From positions 1-38,711 of the forward strand of contig NZ_VCKX01000098.1 of the NCBI RefSeq assembly GCF_005889725.1: a stretch of DNA of 38,711 bases, in the 5' to 3' direction. The notes beneath the pieces were generated by a model. That model did no database searches. It was not told the origin of the DNA and saw nothing but the letters and a program-made list of their open reading frames with translations. Below, piece by piece: positions 1 through 7,509 of this stretch (position 1 is the first letter of the stretch; the number at the start of each line of letters is the position of its first letter). Origin of the DNA: Nonomuraea zeae (GTDB lineage Bacteria; Actinomycetota; Actinomycetes; Streptosporangiales; Streptosporangiaceae). The translations under genes and the position numbers were made by a program.

Positions 1-18
1 AGATGTGTAAAGAGACAG
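1..18 (+). other. Nextera mosaic-end adapter remnant at contig edge
   Basis: The first 18 bases read AGATGTGTAAAGAGACAG. The Nextera Tn5 mosaic end is AGATGTGTATAAGAGACAG, so the match is complete apart from one missing T. A match of this length exactly at position 1 is best explained as untrimmed library adapter, not genomic DNA. Bases 19-139 look genomic but hold no gene; they should contain the transporter promoter. Confidence 0.85.
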
Positions 19-139
19 GGGGACAAGTGGTCGGATTTACGGATCGGGGCGAATATGTGGTGGTGATTAACTAGCTATTCCACTGCAGTTTCGGATCTCT
101 GTAATGTGGCGGGAAGGAAAGCCGAACAAGGAGAGCCGC

Positions 140-1579
140 ATGGCGGAGTTCACTCCAACCGTTCCCGGGCGAGTCCTCCCACCTGTCACCGTCCGCGACC
201 TTCCGGAGCCACCCCGATCCACCTGGCGCATCATCGGCCCCGGCCTGGTGGGCGCGGGAGTGGGGTTGGCGTCGGGCGAGTTCATCCTGTGGCCGTACAT
301 CGCCTCCCAAGTCGGGCTCGTGTTCATCTGGGGAGCCGCGATCGGGATCATCACCCAGTGGTTCCTCAACATGGAGATCGAGCGCTACACCCTGGCCACC
401 GGCGAGACCGCGCTGACCGGGTTCAGCCGGATGTGGAAGCACTGGGGCCTGGTCTTCGTGCTGATGACGCTAGGCTCGAACCTGTGGCCCGGCTGGGTGA
501 CCACGTCCGCGACCATGGTGACCTATCTGACCGGGTCCGGCGCGGGCTCTGTGCGCTGGATCGCGATCGGCATGCTCCTCGTGATCGCGCTCGGGCTGAC
601 GCTCGCGCCGGTGATCTACACCATGCTCGAACGGGTCATCTTCGTGAAGATCGCGCTGGTGGCGACGCTGGCCCTGGTCGCGATCCTGTTCGCGATCAAC
701 GCCGAGAGCTGGGTCGAGCTGGGCAAGGGCCTCACCGTCGGCGCCAGGTTCCCGGTGCCGCCGCTGGAGTTCGCGGTGCTCATGGGCGCCATCGCGTACG
801 CGGGAGCGGGCGGCGGCCAGAACCTGTGCCAGAGCAACTGGATCCGCGACAAGGGCTTCGGCATGGGCCAGTACGTCCCCCGCCTGGTCAGCCCGGTGAC
901 CGGGCACGAGGAGGCGGCCGCTTCGACGGGATTCCAGTTCGCCCCCACCAAGGAGAACCTGGCGCGGTGGCGACAGTGGTGGCGGTTCGCGAACGTCGAG
1001 CAGGCCTCGACCTTCGCGCTCGTGTCGTTCGTGACGATCGCGCTCATGTCGATGCTGGCCTACTCCACGGTGTTCGGTAAGCCGGGCCTGGAGAACAGCA
1101 TCGGCTTCCTGCAGGTCGAGGGCGAGGTGCTGCAGAGCACCGTCGGCACGTGGTTCGGCCTGCTGTTCTGGGTGATCGGGGCGCTGGCCCTGTTCGCCTC
1201 GGCCATGGGCATCGTCGACTACACCTCGCGGCTGGCCTCCGACACCATCAAGACGGTCTATCTGCACGACAAGCCCGTCTCCGTGAACCGGGTCTACTTC
1301 TTCGTCGTCTGGGCGATGGCGCTGATCGGGTGCGGGATCCTGCTGCTGGGCTTCGACCAGCCGCTCATCCTGCTGGTGTTCTCGGCGAGCTTCGCGGCCG
1401 TGATGATGTTCGTGTACTCGATCCTGCTGATCGTCCTGAACCGGCGGTCCCTGCCCGAGGCGATCAAGGTCCGGTCCTACCGGCTGGGGGCGCTGGTCTG
1501 GTCGGTGGCGTTCTTCGGGACGCTGACCGTGCTGACGATCATCCAGCAGGCCCAGAAGATCTTCGGGGATGGGTCGTGA
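140..1579 (+). CDS. Nramp-related membrane transporter (non-canonical)
   Basis: A 479-residue polytopic inner-membrane protein with about 11 hydrophobic segments and the order typical of the Nramp/APC-fold family. The ATG at 140 is chosen because AAGGAGAG lies just upstream; an in-frame ATG at 104 has no such site. The first helix reads GPGLVGAGVGLASGEF where true Nramp metal transporters have a DPGN motif. The sixth-helix region reads AYAGAGGGQNLCQ instead of the MPH-containing motif. Both metal-coordinating motifs are therefore absent. The fold assignment is fairly secure, but the usual Mn/Fe proton-symport role cannot be assumed and the substrate is unknown. The gene stands alone, followed by a hairpin. 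Confidence 0.8.
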   Translation: MAEFTPTVPGRVLPPVTVRDLPEPPRSTWRIIGPGLVGAGVGLASGEFILWPYIASQVGLVFIWGAAIGIITQWFLNMEIERYTLATGETALTGFSRMWKHWGLVFVLMTLGSNLWPGWVTTSATMVTYLTGSGAGSVRWIAIGMLLVIALGLTLAPVIYTMLERVIFVKIALVATLALVAILFAINAESWVELGKGLTVGARFPVPPLEFAVLMGAIAYAGAGGGQNLCQSNWIRDKGFGMGQYVPRLVSPVTGHEEAAASTGFQFAPTKENLARWRQWWRFANVEQASTFALVSFVTIALMSMLAYSTVFGKPGLENSIGFLQVEGEVLQSTVGTWFGLLFWVIGALALFASAMGIVDYTSRLASDTIKTVYLHDKPVSVNRVYFFVVWAMALIGCGILLLGFDQPLILLVFSASFAAVMMFVYSILLIVLNRRSLPEAIKVRSYRLGALVWSVAFFGTLTVLTIIQQAQKIFGDGS

Positions 1580-1607
1580 TCTCCGAGGGTGTGCAGGCCG
1601 GCTGCTG

Positions 1608-1646
1608 ACCCGCACGTGGTGGGCGGCCGGCCGGGCTCGTGCGGGT
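1608..1646 (+). terminator. Hairpin, likely terminator of the transporter
   Basis: A 9-bp perfect stem, ACCCGCACG at 1608-1616 and CGTGCGGGT at 1638-1646, encloses a loop containing the palindrome CGGCCGGCCG. It lies 29 bp after the transporter stop. There is no U-tract, which is common for actinomycete terminators. Confidence 0.4.
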
Positions 1647-1707
1647 TGACGCGCTCGCGGGTCGATGGCGCGGCAGGTTGTCCACGCGTACGGGAGGCGT
1701 GCGTTTT

Positions 1708-1746
1708 CCCGGGGGCGAATGGATCGACGTGGTGTTCGTCCCCGGG
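1708..1746 (+). promoter_or_regulatory. Inverted repeat in leader of toroid operon
   Basis: Arms CCCGGGGGCGAA (1708-1719) and TTCGTCCCCGGG (1735-1746) are complementary at 11 of 12 positions with a 15-nt spacer. The element lies 42 bp before the toroid start codon. It may be an operator for a dimeric regulator or an RNA hairpin in the 5' leader. No clear -35/-10 pair could be assigned. Confidence 0.4.
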
Positions 1747-1788
1747 TTACCGTTTTGAGTACATCGATATCTCAGCGCGGAGCGGTCC

Positions 1789-3219
1789 GTGATCGATCAC
1801 AGCCTGCGGGAGGGTGGGATCCCGCGACACCGCGTGCTCAAGGCCGTCTTCATCGCGGCTCCCCCCGCCGCCGCCTTCACCACCTACGGCGTCCTCATCG
1901 ATCATCTGCCTGAGTCCTGGTTCACCCTGGACTTCCTGCGCTACCTGCTGGCCCTGCTCGCGGCCGGGGTCGTGTGGCTGGGGCTGGCCTCGCTGCGCCG
2001 CCTGCCCGCGATCGAGAGCCTGACGGCTCAGACCGTGGCACCGGCCGATGGCGTCGAGTCGAACCCGGTGTCCGGGGCGGCGGCCTCGGCTCGTCCGGAC
2101 ACGCTCGCCCGTGCCGGGGCACCGAACCCGGTCGCCACGCGCGAGACACCGTCGCCCGCCAACGCCAACGCGGGCGCCAACGCGGGCGCCAACGCGGGCG
2201 CCGACGCGGGCGCGAGTGCCGACGCGGGCACGGGCGCGGGCACGGGCGCCGACGCGGGCACGGGCGCGGGCGCGGGGGTGAGTGCGCTCGTGCTGGTCGC
2301 CGGTGCCAGGAGACGGCTGCTCCAGACCGTCAGGCCCCTCCCCGGCCATCAGGACGTACGCGGCTGGTGCCAGTTCCTCGGCGAGCCGCTGCCGCCGAGC
2401 GCCACCGGCACCTCCTACGGCCTGCGCCTGGTGCTGGCCATGGACCTGCACCACCCCTCGCTCGACCGCGGCATGCTGGTGCGCACGCTGCTGGCCCTGG
2501 AGTGCAAGGACGGCGGCTGGGCCGCGCGCAGCCAGCGCGGCATCGGCCGGCCCGAGGTGACCGCCTGGGCGCTCGGCGCGATCTGCCGGGCGGGGCTGGA
2601 CCCGGACACGCGGAGCCGGCTGGTCGCGCTGCTGGAGGACATCACCAGAGCCGACGAGGTCGGGCTCAGGAGCACCACGGTGGTCAGCACGGTGGTGTCC
2701 ACGCTGGCCGAGGTCGCGCCGCGCTCCACGCTCCTGCCTGAGCTGGCCGACCTGCTGGTCGCCTCCGCCACGCACCTGCACGGCCGGGTGGGCTGGGGGG
2801 AGATGCTGGGCGAGCGGCCGCCGCCGTCCCCGGCCCACACCGCGCGGGCGATCGTCGCCCTGCGCCGCGCCGCCGACGTGCTGTCGGCGCATCGGGACCT
2901 GGACGACGCGGTCGGCGCGAGCCTGGACTGGCTGGTCAAGTCGGGAGATCTGAGCGACGACCACGAACGCCTCAGGCGGCCGGTGGGAACCGAACTCGAC
3001 ACGATCACCATCGAGCACTTCACGGCGGCCTGGGTGGCCAAGGCGCTCCTGGCCTGCGACCACCCCGATCCCGCAGCGCTGCGGGCCGCCGTCGGATCGG
3101 TACTCGGCCGTCAAGAGAACGGAATCTGGCAGTGGAGACAGCGGCGTCCCATCTGGATGACGTACCAGGGGCTGAGCGTCATCCGCGACTACGCGATGCG
3201 GCGGCCGGTCCGGACATGA
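1789..3219 (+). CDS. Membrane-anchored alpha/alpha-toroid (prenyltransferase/squalene cyclase-like) protein
   Basis: A 476-residue protein with a GTG start. Two hydrophobic helices (about 17-37 and 47-69) anchor the N-terminus. Residues 124-164 are a low-complexity Asn/Ala/Gly/Asp/Thr linker. Residues 170-476 show the helical repeats of the alpha/alpha-toroid fold: a QW-like CKDGGW at 239-244, inner-helix patterns such as EVTAWALGAICRAG (256-269), and a terminal NGIWQWRQRRPIWMTYQ (444-460). Squalene-hopene cyclases, prenyltransferases and related proteins share this fold. A DLDD occurs at 370-373 but at the head of a helix, not at the usual class II cyclase DxDD position, so cyclase activity is unproven. 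It overlaps the next gene by ATGA, showing translational coupling. Confidence 0.72.
   Translation: MIDHSLREGGIPRHRVLKAVFIAAPPAAAFTTYGVLIDHLPESWFTLDFLRYLLALLAAGVVWLGLASLRRLPAIESLTAQTVAPADGVESNPVSGAAASARPDTLARAGAPNPVATRETPSPANANAGANAGANAGADAGASADAGTGAGTGADAGTGAGAGVSALVLVAGARRRLLQTVRPLPGHQDVRGWCQFLGEPLPPSATGTSYGLRLVLAMDLHHPSLDRGMLVRTLLALECKDGGWAARSQRGIGRPEVTAWALGAICRAGLDPDTRSRLVALLEDITRADEVGLRSTTVVSTVVSTLAEVAPRSTLLPELADLLVASATHLHGRVGWGEMLGERPPPSPAHTARAIVALRRAADVLSAHRDLDDAVGASLDWLVKSGDLSDDHERLRRPVGTELDTITIEHFTAAWVAKALLACDHPDPAALRAAVGSVLGRQENGIWQWRQRRPIWMTYQGLSVIRDYAMRRPVRT
2161..2280 (+). repeat. Degenerate 12-bp tandem repeat inside toroid gene
   Basis: Units of AACGCGGGCGCC and close variants repeat in frame about ten times, encoding NAGANAGANAGADAGAS and then ADAGTGAGTG. 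The repeat forms the flexible linker between the membrane anchor and the toroid domain. Copy number is likely to vary between strains. Confidence 0.85.
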
Positions 3220-3935
3220 CCACCATCCGGGTCGGCGCCTGGAATGTCCACGAGGGCGTGGCCGAGCACGGCGACGTGGCCGGCGAATGCGTCGAACGGG
3301 TGCTGGACGAGCGGATCGACCTGCTCGCCCTGCAGGAGGTGCCGTTCCCGGCCGACCGGGGGCTGTCGCCGCTGCTGGCCAGGCTGGCCGAGCGGACACG
3401 TCTGCGGCATCACGCCCGCAACGTGCTCTCGCCCGCCTGGCTGGTACCGGGGATGCTCTCCGGCGTGGCCGTGGCCAGCAGGTTCCCGATCGAGACCACG
3501 GCGGACACCGTGCTGCCCAACCCCCGGCTGGAGTCGGGCGGCCTGCGGTCGTTCGACAAGGGCGCGGTCACCGCCGTGGTCAAGGCCGCCGGCCAGGTCG
3601 TGGCGATGACCTCGGTGCACATGCCGCCCTTCCACCGGTTCGGCGAGCGGGCCGACAACCCGGAGCTCGGCTACATCTGGGACAGCCTGGCCCGGCACCT
3701 CGAGCCCAAGGAGGGAGAGCTGACCGTGATCGGGGGCGACTTCAACACGCCGCATCGCGGCCTGCTGCTGGAGCGGATCGAGGCTGAGCTGGAGTCGTCG
3801 GTCAGCGCGCCCACGCACAAGGGCAAGGCCGTGGACGACATCGTGCACTCCGCCTCCGTCAAGCGCCTTTCGGCGCGCATCGTCCGTACCTTCTCCGACC
3901 ATTGCCTGTGCGTGGTCGAGCTCGGTCTGGCCTGA
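3216..3935 (+). CDS. Endonuclease/exonuclease/phosphatase (EEP) family protein
   Basis: A 239-residue cytoplasmic protein of the EEP (DNase I-like) metal-dependent phosphoesterase fold. All expected active-site motifs are present: GAWNVHE (Asn10), LLALQEV (metal-binding Glu41), SVHMPP (His135), GGDFNTPH (Asp175, Asn177) and a terminal SDHCL (Asp228, His229). The start is set by the ATG at 3216, which overlaps the toroid stop as ATGA. No signal peptide is seen. The family includes nucleases, sphingomyelinases, inositol phosphatases and nucleotide phosphodiesterases, and sequence alone does not give the substrate. Coupling to a membrane toroid protein suggests a lipid-linked or nucleotide phosphate substrate near the membrane. 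Confidence 0.85.
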   Translation: MTTIRVGAWNVHEGVAEHGDVAGECVERVLDERIDLLALQEVPFPADRGLSPLLARLAERTRLRHHARNVLSPAWLVPGMLSGVAVASRFPIETTADTVLPNPRLESGGLRSFDKGAVTAVVKAAGQVVAMTSVHMPPFHRFGERADNPELGYIWDSLARHLEPKEGELTVIGGDFNTPHRGLLLERIEAELESSVSAPTHKGKAVDDIVHSASVKRLSARIVRTFSDHCLCVVELGLA

Positions 3936-3938
3936 GCC

Positions 3939-4646
3939 GTGGACGACCTGGTGCGGCGGCTGCCCGCGCTGGTCGCGGCGCCGGCGCGGCAGCAGCGGGC
4001 CGCGCTGCGCGAGCTGGCGCGGCCCGACCGGCTCGCCCGGCTGCTGGAGGGCCTGGCCGCCGACGAGTCCGCCGCCGCGCAGATCGCGCCCGACTCCTAC
4101 CGCCATCCGCTCGGCTTCGACAAGTACGTGCTGTGGTGCCGCCATCCGGCGGGCCGCCTGCGCCTGCACGTGTGGTGGCCGGAGGACGAGCGCGGCCGGG
4201 AGCACGTGCACAACCATCGCTTCGCCTTCTCCTCGGCCGTGGTGGCCGGGCAGGTGCGCTCGACGCTGTTCGCGGCGAGCGGAAGGGGGCGGCCGCACAC
4301 CAGGTACATCGACAGCACGCCGTTGCAGGCCGAGGGCTGGCTGCTGGAGCGCGAGGACACGGTCACGGTGGCGACGTCGGCCACGCTGGAGGTGGCCGCG
4401 GGGACGGCGTACTCGCAGGCCGCCAGCACCTTCCACCACGTGCGGGTCGGCGCGGGGCTGACGGTCACGATGTTCCTGGAGGGCGCCGTGACCAGGTCGT
4501 ACTCCGAAGTGCTGCTGCGGCCGGGGCAGCGGCCTCCGGACCGGACGCCGCGCAGCCCGTTCACGACCGGGGAGCTGTGCGAGCGGCTCGCCGCCCTGAG
4601 CGAGACACTCCGCGAGCGCCGCCGGATTGACCTCAACCAAAGTTGA
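3939..4646 (+). CDS. Cupin-like metal-binding protein
   Basis: A 235-residue protein with a GTG start 3 nt after the EEP stop, third gene of the operon. Residues 80-170 look like a cupin beta-barrel: the motif EHVHNHRFAF supplies His89, His91 and His93, followed about 75 residues later by FHHV (His166/His167). This arrangement resembles cysteine dioxygenase-type cupins with a His-x-His...His iron site, but the similarity is by motif only. The helical N-terminus (1-45) and Arg-rich tail are unassigned. The last codons (RRIDLNQS) overlap the SoxR-like operator of the next gene. It could be a dioxygenase, an isomerase or a non-catalytic sensor. Confidence 0.6.
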   Translation: MDDLVRRLPALVAAPARQQRAALRELARPDRLARLLEGLAADESAAAQIAPDSYRHPLGFDKYVLWCRHPAGRLRLHVWWPEDERGREHVHNHRFAFSSAVVAGQVRSTLFAASGRGRPHTRYIDSTPLQAEGWLLEREDTVTVATSATLEVAAGTAYSQAASTFHHVRVGAGLTVTMFLEGAVTRSYSEVLLRPGQRPPDRTPRSPFTTGELCERLAALSETLRERRRIDLNQS

Positions 4647-4657
4647 GGTATCAGACT
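4627..4657 (+). promoter_or_regulatory. SoxR/MerR-type operator-promoter
   Basis: The dyad CCTCAACCAAAGTTGAGG (4631-4648) has half-sites CCTCAA and TTGAGG separated by 6 bp, the geometry of SoxR operators. It lies between a -35 TTGACC (4627-4632) and a -10-like CAGACT (4652-4657) spaced 19 bp, the over-long spacer typical of MerR-family activated promoters. Transcription would begin about at the ATG at 4665, suggesting a leaderless mRNA. The site overlaps the stop codon of the upstream cupin gene. No MerR/SoxR gene is in the window. Confidence 0.75.
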
Positions 4658-4664
4658 GGGCCGC

Positions 4665-6497
4665 ATGAACGTGGTGGAGGTAACGAAGTTCGGCGGTCCC
4701 GAGGTTCTCGAGATCGTCCAGGGGGTGCCGGATCCCGTCGCGGGGCCCGGACAGGTCGTGGTCGGCGTCTCGGTGGTGGACGTGATGTCGATCGACGCGC
4801 AGTTGCGGACCGGATGGGGGCGTGAGTGGTTCGGGCACGAGCCGCCGTTCGTGCCGGGCACGGGCGTCGCCGGGCACGTGCTGTCGGTGGGTGAGGAAGT
4901 GGACCCCGCGTGGACGGGGCGGCGGGTGGCCGCGTTCGTGCCGGACGGCGGGTACGCCGAGCAGGTCGTGGCCGCCGTGGCGACGATCGTCGAGGTGCCC
5001 GCCGAGCTGCCCCTGTGGCAGGCCGCGGCCCTGACGCAGGTGGGGCCCGCGGCGCTGAGCCTGACCGATGCGGCGGCGCTGCGGCCCGGCACGCGGGTGC
5101 TGGTGACCGGCGCGGGCGGAGGGCTGGGGCTCCCGCTCGTCCGGCTCGCGCAGGCCGCCGGCGCGCACGTCACGGCCGCCGCCCACGGCCCGGCCAAGCG
5201 CGCGGCGGCCGCGAGCATGGGCGCGGCGGAGACGATCGGGTACGCGGACCTGACGGCCGGCGACCGCAGGTTCGACGTGGTGTTCGACGGGGCCGGCGGC
5301 CAGGTGGGCGCGGACGCGTTCGAGCTGGTGGACCCGGGCGGCGTGCTCTTCGCCTACGGGGTCCCCGGCGGCGCGCCCGCGCTGATCGACCCGGCCGAGG
5401 CCGCGCGGAGAAGCGTGCGGCTCGTCGGCATGGAGCAGGTCCAGTTCGCCCCGGACGAGCTCAGGAGCCTGGCGGAGCGGACCATGCGGGAAGCGGCGGC
5501 GGGCACGCTGGCGACCGTGGTCGGGCTGACGCTGCCGCTCGAACGCGCCGCCGACGCGCACGCCGCGCTGGCCGCCCGCGAGCTCGTCGGCAAGGCGCTC
5601 CTGCTGGTCACCGCCCAGGCCGTGCGCTACCGGGCCCATGGCGGCCCCGAGGTGCTCGCCCTGGAGGAGATCCCGCTCCCCCAGCCCGGTCCCGGCCAGG
5701 TGCGGGTCGCGGTCAGGGCGGCCGGGGTGAACGGGCTCGACTGGAAGCTGCGCGCGGGCGGCATGGGCACCGCGATCGACGGTCCGCAGGGCACGGGGAT
5801 CGAGCTGGCCGGCACGATCGACGCGCTCGGTCCCGGCGTCACCGGATGGCGGCTCGGCCAGCCGGTGTTCGGCCAGGTCGCGTCCGGGGCGGCCGCCACG
5901 CACGCGATCGCCGAGGCGGGCGCGCTCATCGCGAAACCGGACGATCTCACCTACGAGGAGGCCGCCGCGCTGCCCGTCGCGGCCGGGACGGCGCGCCGCA
6001 CGCTGCGCGAGCTCGGCGTCGAGGCCGGGCACCGGCTGCTGATCCACGCCGTCGCGGGCGGCGTCGGGCTGGCCGCCGCGCAGCTCGCGATCGCCGGCGG
6101 AGCCGAGGTCGTCGGTACGGCCAGCGAGCGCCACCACGACTTCCTGCGCGGCCTCGGCATCCACCCGGTCACCTACGGGGAAGGGCTGGCCGAACGCCTC
6201 CCGGGTCCCGTCGACCGGGTGCTGGACGCTTCCGGCAGGGGCGAGCTGGCCCTGTCGGTCGAGCTCACCGGCGACCCCGCCAAGGTGGTCACCATCGCCG
6301 ACCCGATGAGCGCGGCGGAGCTCGGCGTGCGCTTCTCCACCGGCACGCCCGGTACGCCTCCATCCGTCGAGGGGGTGCGGCTGCCGATCGCCGAGGTGTT
6401 CCCGCTGGAGCGGACGGCCGACGCGCAGCGGCTCAGCCAGGAGGGCCACTTCAGAGGGAAGATCGTGGTGAACACGGAAGCATCCTTGCCGCGATAG
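4665..6497 (+). CDS. Tandem MDR (zeta-crystallin-like quinone oxidoreductase) fusion
   Basis: A 610-residue protein made of two complete medium-chain dehydrogenase/reductase units. Unit 1 (about 1-316) has a GroES-like half beginning MNVVEVTKFGGPEVLEI and a Rossmann motif VLVTGAGGGLG (145-155). Unit 2 (about 318-610) restarts with AVRYRAHGGPEVLALEE and has LLIHAVAGGVG (458-468). No structural zinc cysteines are seen, so both belong to the zinc-free quinone reductase/NADPH oxidoreductase branch. Each normally is a separate protein of about 310-330 residues. The joint is seamless, with no linker and no internal start. The SoxR-like operator upstream points to induction by redox-cycling compounds. 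It is followed 17 bp later by a WYL regulator. Confidence 0.85.
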   Translation: MNVVEVTKFGGPEVLEIVQGVPDPVAGPGQVVVGVSVVDVMSIDAQLRTGWGREWFGHEPPFVPGTGVAGHVLSVGEEVDPAWTGRRVAAFVPDGGYAEQVVAAVATIVEVPAELPLWQAAALTQVGPAALSLTDAAALRPGTRVLVTGAGGGLGLPLVRLAQAAGAHVTAAAHGPAKRAAAASMGAAETIGYADLTAGDRRFDVVFDGAGGQVGADAFELVDPGGVLFAYGVPGGAPALIDPAEAARRSVRLVGMEQVQFAPDELRSLAERTMREAAAGTLATVVGLTLPLERAADAHAALAARELVGKALLLVTAQAVRYRAHGGPEVLALEEIPLPQPGPGQVRVAVRAAGVNGLDWKLRAGGMGTAIDGPQGTGIELAGTIDALGPGVTGWRLGQPVFGQVASGAAATHAIAEAGALIAKPDDLTYEEAAALPVAAGTARRTLRELGVEAGHRLLIHAVAGGVGLAAAQLAIAGGAEVVGTASERHHDFLRGLGIHPVTYGEGLAERLPGPVDRVLDASGRGELALSVELTGDPAKVVTIADPMSAAELGVRFSTGTPGTPPSVEGVRLPIAEVFPLERTADAQRLSQEGHFRGKIVVNTEASLPR

Positions 6498-6514
6498 CAG
6501 GCACACTGGTGCGC

Positions 6515-7504
6515 ATGCTGGAAACCTCGGCCCGACTGCTCAAGCTCCTCTCCCTCCTGCAGGCGCACAAGGACTGGTCAGGTCCCGAGCTGTCGGCCCG
6601 GCTCGGGGTCTCGACCAGGACGATCCGCAACGACGTCGAGCGCCTGCGCTCGCTGGGCTACCCGGTGCACGCCACGCCGGGCGTCGCGGGCGGCTACCGG
6701 CTCGGCGCCGGGGCCGCCCTGCCGCCGCTGCTGCTCGACGACGAGGAGGCCGTGGCGGTCGCGGTCGGGCTGGGCCGCGCGGCGGGCGGGGGCGTGGAGG
6801 GCATCGAGGAGACCTCGGTACGCGCCCTGGCCAAGCTGGAGCAGGTGCTCCCGTCCCGGCTGCGCCGCCGGGTGAACGCGCTCAACACCTACACCGTCCA
6901 GATCCCCGTCCAGGTCCGGGCGCTGGTCGCCCCCGAGGTGCTGACCGCGATCGCGAACGCGGCCCGCGACCACGAGCGGCTCCGCTTCGACTACACCGCT
7001 CACGAGGGCGAGCCGACCGTGCGGAACGTGGAGCCGTACCGGCTGGTGCACCAGCGGGGCCGCTGGTACCTCGTGGGATATGACGTCGAGCGGCAGGACT
7101 GGCGGACGTTCAGGGTGGACAGGATCCGGCCGCGCACCCCGGCCGGGCCCCGGTTCACGCCGCGCGAGCTGCCGGGGGACGGCGACGTGGCGGCGTACGT
7201 GGAGAAGGGCGTCAACACGGCGATGTGGCGCTACCGGGCCACGGTGCTGCTGCACGCTCCGGCCGACCGGGTGATCACGTTGCCGCTGGGGCTGGAGGTC
7301 GAGCCGGTGGACGACGCCAGCTGCCTGCTCAGGCTGGGCGGCGACGACCTGAACGGGATGGCGGTGTGGATCGGGATGATCGGCGTGGACTTCGAGGTGC
7401 TGGACCCGCCGGAACTGGCCGAGCAGGTGCTGCGGCTGGCCGAGCGCTATCACCGGGCGGTCAGCGGCCGGTCAGGCACCGGTCAGCGGGCTGCCGCACC
7501 GTAG
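6515..7504 (+). CDS. WYL-domain transcriptional regulator
   Basis: A 329-residue DNA-binding protein. Residues 1-62 form a DeoR-like winged helix-turn-helix (ELSARLGVSTRTIRNDVERLRSLGYPV, cited in part: helix from about 25 to 50). A central linker is followed by the WYL ligand-binding domain, with the motif RGRWYLVGYD at 181-190, and a WCX-type C-terminal extension. Start ATG at 6515; a GTG at 6509 is an in-frame alternative. It follows the MDR fusion by 17 bp and precedes the C45 hydrolase by 5 bp, so it is probably cotranscribed and may regulate this cluster. The effector is unknown. Confidence 0.9.
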   Translation: MLETSARLLKLLSLLQAHKDWSGPELSARLGVSTRTIRNDVERLRSLGYPVHATPGVAGGYRLGAGAALPPLLLDDEEAVAVAVGLGRAAGGGVEGIEETSVRALAKLEQVLPSRLRRRVNALNTYTVQIPVQVRALVAPEVLTAIANAARDHERLRFDYTAHEGEPTVRNVEPYRLVHQRGRWYLVGYDVERQDWRTFRVDRIRPRTPAGPRFTPRELPGDGDVAAYVEKGVNTAMWRYRATVLLHAPADRVITLPLGLEVEPVDDASCLLRLGGDDLNGMAVWIGMIGVDFEVLDPPELAEQVLRLAERYHRAVSGRSGTGQRAAAP

Positions 7505-7509
7505 GGGTC

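Noticed and set aside
2161..2280. Possible CRISPR-like array
   Set aside because: Units are 12 bp, contiguous and in frame with no spacers, so this is a coding tandem repeat.
2896..2908. DLDD in the toroid protein as the catalytic DxDD of class II terpene cyclases
   Set aside because: It heads an outer-helix pattern (DLDDAVGASLDWL). The place where DxDD should lie reads SPAHTA, so cyclase chemistry is not supported.
3189..6506. An open minus-strand frame of about 1100 codons opposite the EEP, cupin and MDR genes
   Set aside because: Its translation is Arg/Gly/His/Pro-rich with no domain. It is the mirror of G/C third positions in real plus-strand genes with clear motifs.
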